DNA of 64,000 bases. Source: Streptomyces sp. NRRL F-5135 (GTDB lineage Bacteria; Actinomycetota; Actinomycetes; Streptomycetales; Streptomycetaceae). The stretch covers positions 1 to 64,000 of the forward strand of contig NZ_JOHR01000026.1 of assembly GCF_000719775.1 (NCBI RefSeq), read 5' to 3'. This document shows positions 19,253 through 28,123 of the stretch, piece after piece (within the stretch, counting starts at the first letter, position 1; every line of letters begins with the position of its first letter). The notes below the pieces were generated by a model. It was not told where the DNA came from, made no database searches, and was given only the letters and a program-made list of their open reading frames with translations. Made by a program: the position numbers and the translations under genes.

Positions 19253-20167
19253 TCAGTCCTTCTCCAGGCGGATCGACTGCCGGCCCTGCTCCACGGACAC
19301 GCCCGGCGCCTTGGCCTCGACCAGGTACGTGCCGGCACCGACCGGTGCGGCGGGCGGGGTCGCGCACTCGGGACGGCTCTGCTTGCGGTCCCATTCCACG
19401 GTCCGCGTAACGGTCGCCCCCGCCGGCACCTCGAACAGCAGCCGGCCGTCCTTCGCACAGTCCTCGGACGACCACACCTGCTCGTCGTCCGCGTCGGTGA
19501 TCGTCAGGACGACGGCCTTCGGGCCGAGGTCCGTCTTGCAGGTCGTGCCGGAGGAGTTGGTGACGGCCAGCCGGAACCCCGGCTTCTCGTCCGGCCCGTA
19601 GGCCACCTTGCTGGTGAGGAGGCGCAGACTGATCGCGCCTGACGGGCAGTTGGGGAGAGCGGAGTCGGCCGGCACCTGGCGGCCCGGGGTGCCCCCGCCG
19701 CCCGTACCACCGCCGGCGCCGCTCCCGGCACCGCCGCCGGACGCCGAGCCGCCGGAGCCCGCGGAACCCGAACCGGAGCCGCCCGTACCGGCGGTGTCGC
19801 CGCCCTCGGCGCCACCGTTCTTCCCGTCGCCGCTCCCGGTGTCCGAACCGGAGCCGCCCGAGCCGCCGGAGCCGCCGGACGAGCCGTCGCCACCGTCGTC
19901 GCCGGATCCGCCGGAGCCTTCCGAATCTCCGCCGCCACCGGGCTGTTCGCTGATGGCGGGACCCGAGCCGGGCGGTCCGGGCGTGATGGAGGCCGCGGGA
20001 TTCGCGCCGTCGGACGCGTCCTTGCCCTTCCCTCCGCCGCCCCCGGCGGAGGTGACGACCCATACGACGAGCAGCGCGAGCAGCACGACCAGCGTCGCCG
20101 CGACAGCCCTCCGTCGCCAGTAGATGGTGGAGGGAAGCGGCCCGACCGGATTGCGCAGAGATCCCAC
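19253..20167 (-). CDS. Membrane-anchored Gly/Ser-rich protein, unknown function
   Basis: This 304-aa protein has a short basic N-terminus (SLRNPVGPLPSTIYWRRR), one membrane helix (AVAATLVVLLALLVVWVV), about 110 residues of Gly/Ser/Asp/Thr low complexity, and a C-terminal globular domain of about 130 residues with a few cysteines (LPNCPSG, TTCKTDLG, EDCAKDG, PECATPP) that looks like a secreted beta-sandwich. The GTG start at 20167 was picked because homologues I recall start with GSLRNP. It is convergent with disA. Confidence 0.78.
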   Translation of the reverse strand: MGSLRNPVGPLPSTIYWRRRAVAATLVVLLALLVVWVVTSAGGGGGKGKDASDGANPAASITPGPPGSGPAISEQPGGGGDSEGSGGSGDDGGDGSSGGSGGSGGSGSDTGSGDGKNGGAEGGDTAGTGGSGSGSAGSGGSASGGGAGSGAGGGTGGGGTPGRQVPADSALPNCPSGAISLRLLTSKVAYGPDEKPGFRLAVTNSSGTTCKTDLGPKAVVLTITDADDEQVWSSEDCAKDGRLLFEVPAGATVTRTVEWDRKQSRPECATPPAAPVGAGTYLVEAKAPGVSVEQGRQSIRLEKD

Positions 20168-20328
20168 GACAAGAACTCTACGAGAGATCGGCTCCAACTC
20201 CCGCCCCATATACCGTCCGGCCCGGCAACTTTTGAGGATCATCGTTCCACGGCGTGGTGTTCGGCTCGTCCCCGGATGACCCACGCCATCCGCTTTCGTC
20301 GGGCGCCCGTCACGGGCCTCCTGGTCGG

Positions 20329-20354
20329 GGAACCCCCGGCGAACTCTGTACGTT
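20329..20354 (+). promoter_or_regulatory. ECF-type promoter candidate for PAP2 gene
   Basis: GGAACC at 20329-20334 is followed by CGTTCT at 20351-20356. GGAAC with GTT 18 bases later fits a SigR-like promoter; GGAACC-N16-CGTT is close to SigE-like. A start about 7 bases beyond would fall on the ATG at 20361 and give a leaderless mRNA. This is inference from motif spacing only. Confidence 0.4.
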
Positions 20355-20360
20355 CTCCTC

Positions 20361-21020
20361 ATGAACAGCAGCGCAACCAGCGATCTGTATCGCGACATCC
20401 TCGACTTCGCCCATACCACCCCCACGTGGTTCCAGCACCTGGCCGAGCTCTGGACGGAGGCCGGACTGCTGTTGTTCGGTCTGCTCTTCATAACGGTCTG
20501 GTGGTCGGACCGCACCAAGGGCTCACGGGCCGTCGCCCTGGCCCTCCTCGCCCCGCTCGCCACCGCCATCGCCTACGCGTGCAGCGAGCTCACCAAGTCC
20601 TTCCTGACCGAGGACAGACCGTGCAGGGCGGTCGCCGGAGCCGCGGCTCCGCTGGTCACCTGCCCGCCGGTGGGCGACTGGTCCTTCCCGAGCAACCACT
20701 CCACGATCGGTGCGGCCGCCGCGATCGCCCTCGTGATCTGCCGGCCGCTGCTGGCCTGGCTCACCGTGCCGATGGCGGTGCTGATGGCGTTCTCCCGGGT
20801 CTTCGTCGGCGTCCACTACCCGCATGACGTGGCGGTCGGCCTGGTGCTGGGCGGCGTGGTGGCGACGCTGGTGATGCTGGCGGCCGTACGGCCCGTCCAG
20901 GGGCTCGTGGAGGCGATGCGCACCAGCCGGTCGGGGCTCGCGCTGTTCCTGGCCGGCCCGGGAGAGGGAGCGGGCGGCGGACACCGACGCGCGCGGGCGC
21001 GCGCCCGCACCGGAGCCTGA
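20361..21020 (+). CDS. PAP2-family lipid phosphatase
   Basis: This 219-aa polytopic membrane phosphatase shows the three PAP2 motifs: K79-SFLTEDRP, PSNH at 110-113, and SRVFVGVHYPHD with Arg146, His152 and Asp156. Relatives dephosphorylate undecaprenyl pyrophosphate, phosphatidylglycerol phosphate or phosphatidate. About five hydrophobic helices are visible, and the C-terminus is a basic Gly/Arg tail. No Shine-Dalgarno precedes ATG 20361, consistent with the leaderless promoter candidate just upstream. Confidence 0.9.
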   Translation: MNSSATSDLYRDILDFAHTTPTWFQHLAELWTEAGLLLFGLLFITVWWSDRTKGSRAVALALLAPLATAIAYACSELTKSFLTEDRPCRAVAGAAAPLVTCPPVGDWSFPSNHSTIGAAAAIALVICRPLLAWLTVPMAVLMAFSRVFVGVHYPHDVAVGLVLGGVVATLVMLAAVRPVQGLVEAMRTSRSGLALFLAGPGEGAGGGHRRARARARTGA

Positions 21021-21173
21021 CGGCGCGCGACCGCACGAGCGCTGCGAAACGGTGCCGCGCACGCGGGCGTACGTCCGTCAGGGTGCGATCGCACGCGCCC
21101 CGGCGACAACCTCCGGCGTATGCCCGCCCGCTGCACCGTACTCGCGCCCTCCCGTGCCAGGATCGGAAGTGCC

Positions 21174-22256
21174 ATGACTGCTACTTCCCCGCACTCGCCC
21201 CCCACGCCGCCCCATACGACTCCGCCGCACACGGCCCCGGCCACCGCGGCCGCGGCCCCCGCACCCCCGGCCCCCGCCGGTGCCCCGCCGGCCGAGAGCG
21301 TCCCGGACCGCAGGGCCCCGGCCTCCGCGCTCCCGGCCTCCGCGCTCCCGGCCTCCGGCGGGGCGACGGTGACGGCCGGCGACCCGGCCGCGCTGCACAC
21401 CCCCGTCATCGCGTGGTTCGAGACCAACGCGCGCGACCTTCCCTGGCGCCGCCCAGAGGCGGGCGCCTGGGGTGTGATGGTCAGTGAGTTCATGCTCCAG
21501 CAGACCCCCGTCAGCCGGGTGCTCCCGGTGTACGAACAGTGGCTCGCCCGCTGGCCCCGCCCCGCCGACCTGGCCGCCGAGGCGCCGGGCGAGGCGGTCC
21601 GCGCGTGGGGACGGCTCGGCTACCCGCGCCGCGCGCTGCGGCTGCACGGCGCGGCCCAGGCGATAACGGAGCGGTACGACGGTGACGTACCCCGCGAGCA
21701 CGCGCAGCTGCTCTCGCTGCCCGGGATCGGCGAGTACACGGCGGCGGCGGTGGCCTCGTTCGCGTACGGACAGCGCCACGCCGTGCTGGACACCAACGTC
21801 CGCCGGGTGTTCGCCCGCGCCGTGACCGGTGTCCAGTACCCGCCGAACGCGACGACGGCCGCCGAGCGCAAGCTCGCCCGCGCGCTGCTGCCCGAGGACC
21901 CCGGTACGGCGGCCCGCTGGGCCGCGTCCTCCATGGAACTGGGCGCCCTGGTGTGCACGGCCAAGAACGAGGGGTGCGCACGCTGCCCGATCGCCACCCG
22001 GTGCGCCTGGCGGCTGGCCGGCAAGCCCGCGCACGAGGGTCCGGCGCGGCGCGGCCAGACCTACGCGGGTACGGACCGCCAGGTGCGGGGCCGCCTCCTC
22101 GCCGTCCTGCGCGACGCGCCGGGCCCGGTCGCGCAGGCGGTCCTGGACACCGTGTGGAACGAGCCCGTGCAGCGGGCCAGGGCGCTGGACGGCCTGGTCG
22201 CCGACGGTCTGGTCGAGCCCCTGGACAACGGCCTCTACCGGCTGCCACAGGGCTGA
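21174..22256 (+). CDS. mutY: A/G-specific adenine glycosylase
   Basis: MutY removes adenine mispaired with 8-oxoguanine. The 360-aa protein begins with about 65 residues of Pro/Ala/Thr low complexity, then the HhH-GPD glycosylase domain: catalytic Glu in VMVSEFMLQQTPV, LPGIGEYTAAAV hairpin and catalytic Asp in HAVLDTNVRRV. The 4Fe-4S ligands have spacing C-x6-C-x2-C-x5-C in the segment CTAKNEGCARC to RC. The C-terminal NUDIX-like 8-oxoG recognition domain is replaced by a short winged-helix-like segment, as in other actinobacterial forms. ATG 21174 follows a GGAAG. Confidence 0.94.
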   Translation: MTATSPHSPPTPPHTTPPHTAPATAAAAPAPPAPAGAPPAESVPDRRAPASALPASALPASGGATVTAGDPAALHTPVIAWFETNARDLPWRRPEAGAWGVMVSEFMLQQTPVSRVLPVYEQWLARWPRPADLAAEAPGEAVRAWGRLGYPRRALRLHGAAQAITERYDGDVPREHAQLLSLPGIGEYTAAAVASFAYGQRHAVLDTNVRRVFARAVTGVQYPPNATTAAERKLARALLPEDPGTAARWAASSMELGALVCTAKNEGCARCPIATRCAWRLAGKPAHEGPARRGQTYAGTDRQVRGRLLAVLRDAPGPVAQAVLDTVWNEPVQRARALDGLVADGLVEPLDNGLYRLPQG

Positions 22257-22356
22257 CGGCTCCCCGCGAGGCGCCGCCCCCGCCCTGCCGGGCACCGTCC
22301 TCTCCCCTGTGTCCTTACTCGCAGTAACGACTGTTCATGGCCGTTACACAACCGAT

Positions 22357-22386
22357 GGACAGCCGTGCGTCCACCGACGGCTGTCC
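22357..22386. other. Perfect inverted repeat upstream of sigE
   Basis: GGACAGCCGT and ACGGCTGTCC are perfect 10-bp arms around a 10-base loop, 100 bases after the mutY stop and 104 bases before sigE. No T-run follows. It may end mutY transcription or be a regulatory hairpin or operator for sigE, which in S. coelicolor is activated by CseB. Confidence 0.55.
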
Positions 22387-22489
22387 CCGACAACCCCGTG
22401 ACAAGCGCTCCGTAATTTCGGTGCCGTAACGCGACGCGAAGACGCGAAGGCGCGAAGGTACGCAGGTCATGGGGTCGGAGGCGGTTGGC

Positions 22490-23209
22490 ATGGCGCAGGG
22501 CGAGGTGCTCGGTTTCGAGGAGTACGTACGTACCCGGCAGGAGGCCCTGCTGCGCAGCGCACGGCGGCTGGTGCCCGACCCGGTCGACGCCCAGGACCTG
22601 TTGCAGACCGCCCTGGCCCGTACGTTCGGCCGCTGGGACGGCATCGAGGACAAGTCCCTGGCCGACGCCTATCTGCGCCGCGTCATGATCAACACGCGTA
22701 CTGAGTGGTGGCGGGCCCGCCGGCTGGAGGAGGTCCCCACCGAGGAGCTGCCCGACGCGCGCGTCGAGGACGGCACCGAGCAGCGCGCGGACCGGGCGCT
22801 GCTGATGGACGTCCTCGGAGTGCTGGCGCCGAAGCAACGCAGTGTCGTCGTGCTGCGACACTGGGAGCAGATGAGTACGGAGGAGACCGCTGCCGCGCTC
22901 GGCATGTCGGCGGGTACGGTCAAGAGCACGCTGCACCGCGCGCTGGCCCGGCTCCGGCAGGAGCTGGAGAACCGGGAGCGGGACGGCCGGACGGTCCGGG
23001 AGGACCGGCCGGACCGGAGCGGCCCGGCGGTCCGGGACGGCCGGGTGGCCGAGGGCGGCCGGGTGGCCGGGAAGGGCCCGGCGGTCCGGGGCGTCCCCGC
23101 CCGGGGTCCGCGGGTGCGCCGCGCGGTGTGCGGGGATTCCGTACGAGGGGACGCGGTACGCGCGGAAGCCGTACGCGAGGAAGTGGGGCGGGAGAGGTGC
23201 GCGGCCTGA
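22490..23209 (+). CDS. sigE: ECF sigma factor SigE (envelope stress)
   Basis: SigE directs RNA polymerase to cell-envelope stress promoters. Region 2 is visible at PDPVDAQDLLQTALARTFGRW to MINTRTEWWRARR and region 4 at VLAPKQRSVVVLRHWEQMSTEETAAALGMSAGTVKS. I chose ATG 22490 (GGAGG eight bases upstream); ATG 22469 would add seven residues. The 239-aa product carries about 70 residues of Arg/Gly/Val-rich tail after region 4, longer than I recall for S. coelicolor SigE (about 176 aa). The following genes are cseA, cseB and cseC, so control by the CseBC two-component system is expected. Confidence 0.93.
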   Translation: MAQGEVLGFEEYVRTRQEALLRSARRLVPDPVDAQDLLQTALARTFGRWDGIEDKSLADAYLRRVMINTRTEWWRARRLEEVPTEELPDARVEDGTEQRADRALLMDVLGVLAPKQRSVVVLRHWEQMSTEETAAALGMSAGTVKSTLHRALARLRQELENRERDGRTVREDRPDRSGPAVRDGRVAEGGRVAGKGPAVRGVPARGPRVRRAVCGDSVRGDAVRAEAVREEVGRERCAA

Positions 23210-23931
23210 GAGCTCTCGTACGGCCGGGACGACCGGACCGGCCGGGGGGTGGACCGTACGCGGCGGGCGACCGGGGCATGACCGGGCTCGCCGCGTTCGG
23301 CGTGCTCGCGGCCGGCCTCCTGCTGTCCGGCTGCTCGACCGGTGGTACGGGTACGAGGGACGAGGGCGCGGCCGTGCACGTACCGGCGGTCCAGGGTGCG
23401 CCCACCCCCACGACGAGCGCGTCCGCCCCGGCCAGGACCGTCGAGCCCGTGTCCCTCCTGCGCAAGGACCCCAAGGTCAACGCGCGGATCAAGGCCGACC
23501 TCAAGCCGTGCGCGGGGGACGCGTACCCGCTGGACACCTCGTACGGGAACCTCACCGGCTCGGCCGCCGCGGATGTGGTGATCAACGTGATGACGTGCGA
23601 GGACTCCGTCGGGATCGCGACGTATGTGTACCGCGCGAAGGACGGCGACGCGGGCGGGGGCTACGAGAACGTGTTCGCGGCCGAGGAGCCCGCCGTCTAC
23701 GCCACCATCGACCGCGGGGAACTGGTCGTCACGCAGCAGATCTACGCCGGGGACGACTCCGTGTCGTATCCCTCGGGCGAGGAGGTCATCACCTACAGCT
23801 GGGCGGGCAGCGCGTTCAACGAGCGCTTCCGGGTGCGCAACAGCTACAGCAAGGCGGTGGGCAAGGGGGGCATGGAAGTACCCGCTGTACCCGCCGTGCC
23901 CGCGTCGCCGGTTCCGGCGCCTGACGACTGA
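23197..23931 (+). CDS. cseA: Lipoprotein CseA, modulator of sigE
   Basis: In S. coelicolor CseA is an extracytoplasmic lipoprotein that dampens sigE expression. The protein has a hydrophobic signal segment (LAAFGVLAAGLLL) ending in a lipobox LLSGC at roughly residues 45-49, a Thr/Pro/Ala linker, and a globular domain of about 150 residues. GTG 23197 overlaps the end of sigE by 13 bases and would give 244 aa; ATG 23278 would give a more usual signal peptide and 217 aa. The start therefore remains uncertain. Confidence 0.87.
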   Translation: MRGLRALVRPGRPDRPGGGPYAAGDRGMTGLAAFGVLAAGLLLSGCSTGGTGTRDEGAAVHVPAVQGAPTPTTSASAPARTVEPVSLLRKDPKVNARIKADLKPCAGDAYPLDTSYGNLTGSAAADVVINVMTCEDSVGIATYVYRAKDGDAGGGYENVFAAEEPAVYATIDRGELVVTQQIYAGDDSVSYPSGEEVITYSWAGSAFNERFRVRNSYSKAVGKGGMEVPAVPAVPASPVPAPDD

Positions 23932-24036
23932 TAGCTGACGACTGACGGCTGACCGCTGACCGCGAGCGGCGGCGGACCGACGACCGATACACACGACGAC
24001 CGACACGCACGACGACTGAACGGAGTGAGCCGGGGC

Positions 24037-24738
24037 ATGGCAGAGACGCATGTCCTCTTCGTCGAGGACGACGACGTCATCCGGGAGGCGACACAGCTCG
24101 CGCTGGAACGGGTGGGATTCACGGTCACGGCCATGCCGGACGGGCTGTCGGGCCTGGAGTCCTTCCGCGCCGACCGGCCGGACATCGCGCTCCTGGACGT
24201 GATGCTGCCGGGCATGGACGGGGTGAGCCTGTGCCGCCGCATCCGCGATGAGTCGACCGTGCCCGTGATCATGCTCTCGGCGCGCGCGGACTCCATCGAC
24301 GTGGTGCTCGGGCTGGAGGCCGGCGCGGACGACTACGTGACCAAACCCTTCGACGGGGCGGTCCTGGTGGCCCGCATCAGGGCCGTACTGCGCCGCTTCG
24401 GACACGCGGGCCGGGAGCCCGGTGAGTCCGACGGAACCGGTGGCTCCGCCGGGGGCGTGCTGTCCTTCGGCGACCTGGAGGTCGACACGGAGGGGATGGA
24501 GGTGCGCCGCAAGGGCGCGCCGGTGGCGCTGACTCCGACGGAGATGCGGCTGCTGCTGGAGTTCTCGTCGGCGCCCGGGACCGTGCTCTCCCGTGACCGG
24601 CTGCTGGAACGCGTCTGGGACTACGGCTGGGGCGGGGACACCCGGGTGGTGGACGTCCATGTCCAGCGGCTGCGCGCCAAGATCGGGCAGGACCGGATCG
24701 ACACGGTCCGCGGCTTCGGTTACAAACTCAAGGCTTGA
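24037..24738 (+). CDS. cseB: Response regulator CseB
   Basis: This OmpR/PhoB-type response regulator of 233 aa should activate the sigE promoter when phosphorylated by CseC. The receiver has acidic residues 10-13, phosphoacceptor Asp54 in LLDVMLPG and Lys102 in TKPFD; the C-terminal winged helix contains LTPTEMRLLLEF and the recognition helix region TRVVDVHVQRLRAKI. ATG 24037 matches the S. coelicolor start I recall (MAETHVLFVEDDD); GTG 24025 is possible. The gap from cseA contains short degenerate TGACGACTGACGG-like repeats. Confidence 0.94.
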   Translation: MAETHVLFVEDDDVIREATQLALERVGFTVTAMPDGLSGLESFRADRPDIALLDVMLPGMDGVSLCRRIRDESTVPVIMLSARADSIDVVLGLEAGADDYVTKPFDGAVLVARIRAVLRRFGHAGREPGESDGTGGSAGGVLSFGDLEVDTEGMEVRRKGAPVALTPTEMRLLLEFSSAPGTVLSRDRLLERVWDYGWGGDTRVVDVHVQRLRAKIGQDRIDTVRGFGYKLKA

Positions 24739-24832
24739 CGCGGGCGCGCGGGCGCGCTGGGCGCGGACGGCGCGGGCGCGGTGACGCGTCCGTGGGGGCG
24801 ACGAGCCGGGTGGGACAAGGTGTGACAGTGGT

Positions 24833-26155
24833 ATGAAACGGCGCGCTCTGAGCACCGGCGTCCGGTGGAAGATCAGTATCGCGATCGCGGCCGTCGGCGC
24901 GCTGGTCGCCGTGGCGCTGAGCCTCGTGGTGCACAACTCGGCCCGGGTCTCGATGCTGGACAACGCGCGCGAGGTGCAGCTGGAACGGTTGCTGTTCGCG
25001 CAGCGGATGTACGACTCCACCAAGGAGGCCAAGTTCGGCACCAAGATCAATGACCCGGCGCTGCCGCCCGAGCTGCGGGCGAAGGCGCAGCAGGGACGGC
25101 GCGCGACCTACGTCCAGGAGGCCGACGACGGCGGGGTGCCGGACGTGTGGGCGGCGGTCCCGATGGGCAACGGCTCGGTGCTCTCGCTGCACAGCAAGTT
25201 CGCCGACCGCAGCACGACGATCATGAAGGACCTGGACCGCTCCCTGCTCATCGGCTCGGTCTCGGTGGTCTTCGGCGGCTGCGCGCTCGGGGTCCTGGTG
25301 GGCGGGCAGCTCTCGCGCCGGCTGCGCAGGGCGGCCGCCGCGGCGGTCCGGGTGGCCCAGGGGAACACGGAGGTACGGGTCGGGGAGGCCATCGGCGGAG
25401 TCGTCCGGGACGAGACGGACGAGCTGGCCCGCGCGGTGGACGCGCTGACCGACGCGCTGAACGAGCGGATCGAGGCCGAGCGCCGGGTCACCGCCGACAT
25501 CGCGCACGAGCTGCGCACCCCGGTCACGGGGCTGCTCACGGCGGCCGAACTGCTGCCGCCCGGCCGCCCCTCGGAACTGGTACGGGACCGGGCGCAGGCG
25601 TTGCGGACGCTGGTGGAGGACGTCCTGGAGGTGGCCAGGCTGGACGGCGCCTCGGAGCGTGCCGAGCTCCAGGAGCTCGCGCTCGGTGAGTTCGTGGCGC
25701 GGCGCGTGGCCGTGCTGGACCCGGCGGTCGAGGTCAAGGTGGTCCACGACTCGTGGGTCTGCACGGATCCGCGCCGCCTGGAGCGCATCCTGGGCAATCT
25801 GCTGACGAACGCGGCCAAGCACGGCTCGGCACCGGTCGAGGTCACCGTCGAGGGCCGGGTCGTGCGCGTACGGGACCACGGGCCCGGCTTCCCCGAGGCG
25901 CTGCTGCGCGAGGGCCCGAGCCGGTTCCGTACGGGCTCGACCGACCGCGCGGGCCACGGCCACGGCCTCGGTCTGACGATCGCGGCGGGCCAGGCCCGGG
26001 TGCTGGGCGCGCGGCTGACCTTCCGCAACGCCGCCCCGACGGGGGTGCCGGAGCGGGCGGGCGGGGGCGGCGCGATCGCCGTGCTCTGGCTGCCGGAACA
26101 CGCCCCGACGACGACGGGCAGCTTCCCGGTACTCAAGCTCGCGGACCCGGCGTAG
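24833..26155 (+). CDS. cseC: Sensor histidine kinase CseC
   Basis: CseC senses envelope damage and phosphorylates CseB. The 440-aa protein has a first membrane helix at 13-33, an extracytoplasmic sensor of about 100 residues, a second helix at 138-159, a HAMP segment, the phosphoacceptor His225 in ADIAHELRTPVTG, and an ATPase domain with NLLTNAAKHG (N box), VRDHGPGFPE (G1) and GHGHGLGLTI (G2). It lies 94 bases after cseB and completes the sigE operon. Confidence 0.94.
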   Translation: MKRRALSTGVRWKISIAIAAVGALVAVALSLVVHNSARVSMLDNAREVQLERLLFAQRMYDSTKEAKFGTKINDPALPPELRAKAQQGRRATYVQEADDGGVPDVWAAVPMGNGSVLSLHSKFADRSTTIMKDLDRSLLIGSVSVVFGGCALGVLVGGQLSRRLRRAAAAAVRVAQGNTEVRVGEAIGGVVRDETDELARAVDALTDALNERIEAERRVTADIAHELRTPVTGLLTAAELLPPGRPSELVRDRAQALRTLVEDVLEVARLDGASERAELQELALGEFVARRVAVLDPAVEVKVVHDSWVCTDPRRLERILGNLLTNAAKHGSAPVEVTVEGRVVRVRDHGPGFPEALLREGPSRFRTGSTDRAGHGHGLGLTIAAGQARVLGARLTFRNAAPTGVPERAGGGGAIAVLWLPEHAPTTTGSFPVLKLADPA

Positions 26156-26244
26156 GGCCCCACCCGGGTGAGCCGCCGGGCGCGCCATGGCCGGACGCCC
26201 CTGTCCGGGCCCCGGGCGGGCTTCTGCTCGTACCGCGGACGGCG

Positions 26245-26284
26245 AGGGCCCCTGGCGCGCGGCATTCCGCGCGTCAGGGGCCCT
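26245..26284. terminator. Strong hairpin between cseC and MFS gene
   Basis: Eighteen-base arms (26245-26262 and 26267-26284) pair with a single G-U position around the loop CATT. It sits between convergent cseC and the MFS gene and probably terminates both. The rest of the 260-base gap is GC-rich and holds no gene. Confidence 0.75.
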
Positions 26285-26415
26285 AGGTGTGCTGTCCGGC
26301 CGATCTTCGCGGGCCCGGGGGAGGGGAGGCGGCCGGGCCGGCGCCGGCTTCAAGCCGGGCGCCGTCCCCCCGTCCCCGGTCCGCCGTGTCGCGTGCCCCG
26401 TCGCCCTGGCCGGGC

Positions 26416-28050
26416 TCAGGCCGACTGCGCGATCTTGTCGTCCGCCACGGCGGCGTCCTCCGGCTTCTCCGGGCCGGCGCCCCGCAGCGGTACCTCCTTG
26501 ACGAACCACGCCGCGACGAAGCCGATCACCGCGATCGAGGCGCCCAGGGTGAAGGCCGCGTGCGTACCGGACGACACGGCGTACTGGTACGCCTCCCGGG
26601 CCGCCTCCGGCAGCTTCGCCAGGCTCGCCGCGTCCAGCTGCGAGGTCTGCTGGGTCGCCGCGCCGCCGCCCCGCGCCGCCATCTCGTCCTGCACCCGGCT
26701 GGTGAAGAGCGCGCCCATCACCGCGGCGCCGAAGGAGCCGCCGAGCGTACGGAAGAGGGTGGTGGTGGAGGATCCGACGCCCATGTCCTTCATCTCGACG
26801 CTGTTCTGCGCGACGAGCATGGTGATCTGCATCAGGAAGCCCATGCCGGCGCCGAGCACGGCCATGTAGAGCCCGGAGGTCAGCCGCGAGGTGCCGGTGT
26901 CCATCTGCGCGAGCAGGAACAGGCCGACGACCATCAGTCCGCCGCCGACGATGGGGAAGACCTTGTACTTGCCGCTGTTGGTGGTGATGCGGCCCGCGAC
27001 CAGCGAGACGGCCATCATCGACAGCAGCATGGGCAGGAGCAGCAGGCCGGAGTTGGTGGCCGAGGCGCCCTGGACGGACTGCTGGTACAGCGGCAGGAAC
27101 AGCACCGCGCCGAACATCACGAAGCCGGTCAGGAAGCCGATCACCGACATCAGCGAGAAGTTGCGGTTGCGGAAGATGTGCAGCGGCATGATCGGCTCGG
27201 CGGCCTTGGTCTGGACGATGACGAAGCCGATGAGCGCCACGACCCCGAGCGCGATCAGCTCCATGATCACCGAGGAGGTCCAGTCGTACTCCGTACCGCC
27301 CCAGGTGGTGACGAGCACGATCGAGGTGATGCCGACGGTCAGCAGGGCGGCGCCCAGGTAGTCGACCTTGGCCCGGACCGTCCGGTCCCTGGCCGGCAGG
27401 TGCAGGACGGTCGAGATCATGATCAGCGCCACCGCGCCCAGCGGCAGGTTGATGTAGAAGCTCCAGCGCCAGCCGAGGTGATCGGTGATGGTGCCGCCGA
27501 CCAGCGGGCCGCCGATCATGGCGAGGGCCATGACACCGGCCATCATGCCCTGGTACTTGCCGCGCTCCCGGGGCGGGATCAGGTCGCCGATGATCGCCAT
27601 GACGCCGACCATCAGACCGCCGGCGCCCAGGCCCTGTACGGCACGGAAGCCGATGAGCTGGCCCATGTCCTGCGCCATGCCGCTGAGCGCCGAGCCGATC
27701 AGGAAGATGACGATCGACGTGAGGAAGACGCCCTTGCGCCCGTATATGTCGCCGAGCTTGCCCCAGATGGGCGTGGCGGCGGCGGTCGCCAGGGTGTACG
27801 CGGTCACCACCCAGGACAGGTGCGCGAGGCCGCCCAGCTCGCCGACGATCGTCGGCATCGCCGTGCCGATGATCATGTTGTCCAGCATGGCCAGCAGCAT
27901 CGAGATCATCAGCGCGAGCAGGACCACGCGCACGCTGCGCGGCTGCGCGCCGGAGCCGTCCGGCTCCGCCAGGGTGCCGCCCTTCCGCTCGCCGGTCGCG
28001 CCCCGCGCCCCCGCCGTCGGAGCCTTGTCGGTCGTACTCAACTTCCCCAC
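26416..28050 (-). CDS. MFS multidrug exporter, DHA2 (EmrB/QacA) family
   Basis: This 544-aa, 14-helix drug:proton antiporter has motif C-like LDNMIIGTAMPTI in helix 1, motif A GDIYGRKGVF, and RAVQGLGAGGLM. Relatives export toxic organic cations or antibiotics. GTG 28050 (V in VGKLSTTDK) has a GGGAG about nine bases upstream; a TTG at 28041 or the far upstream frame are alternatives. The gene is divergent from a TetR regulator and a symmetric site lies between them, so repression by that regulator is likely. Confidence 0.9.
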   Translation of the reverse strand: MGKLSTTDKAPTAGARGATGERKGGTLAEPDGSGAQPRSVRVVLLALMISMLLAMLDNMIIGTAMPTIVGELGGLAHLSWVVTAYTLATAAATPIWGKLGDIYGRKGVFLTSIVIFLIGSALSGMAQDMGQLIGFRAVQGLGAGGLMVGVMAIIGDLIPPRERGKYQGMMAGVMALAMIGGPLVGGTITDHLGWRWSFYINLPLGAVALIMISTVLHLPARDRTVRAKVDYLGAALLTVGITSIVLVTTWGGTEYDWTSSVIMELIALGVVALIGFVIVQTKAAEPIMPLHIFRNRNFSLMSVIGFLTGFVMFGAVLFLPLYQQSVQGASATNSGLLLLPMLLSMMAVSLVAGRITTNSGKYKVFPIVGGGLMVVGLFLLAQMDTGTSRLTSGLYMAVLGAGMGFLMQITMLVAQNSVEMKDMGVGSSTTTLFRTLGGSFGAAVMGALFTSRVQDEMAARGGGAATQQTSQLDAASLAKLPEAAREAYQYAVSSGTHAAFTLGASIAVIGFVAAWFVKEVPLRGAGPEKPEDAAVADDKIAQSA

Positions 28051-28123
28051 TCCCCTGCACTCCCCATTGCGTTCCCCGTATCGAGGTGTCGAGGTGCCGA
28101 GCACCCCTGTGTCGAGCACCCGG

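Noticed and set aside
24728..28060. A 1110-codon minus-strand frame across cseC and the MFS gene
   Set aside because: It overlaps cseC antisense and the MFS gene in another frame. The Arg/Pro/Gly-rich translation has no family features.
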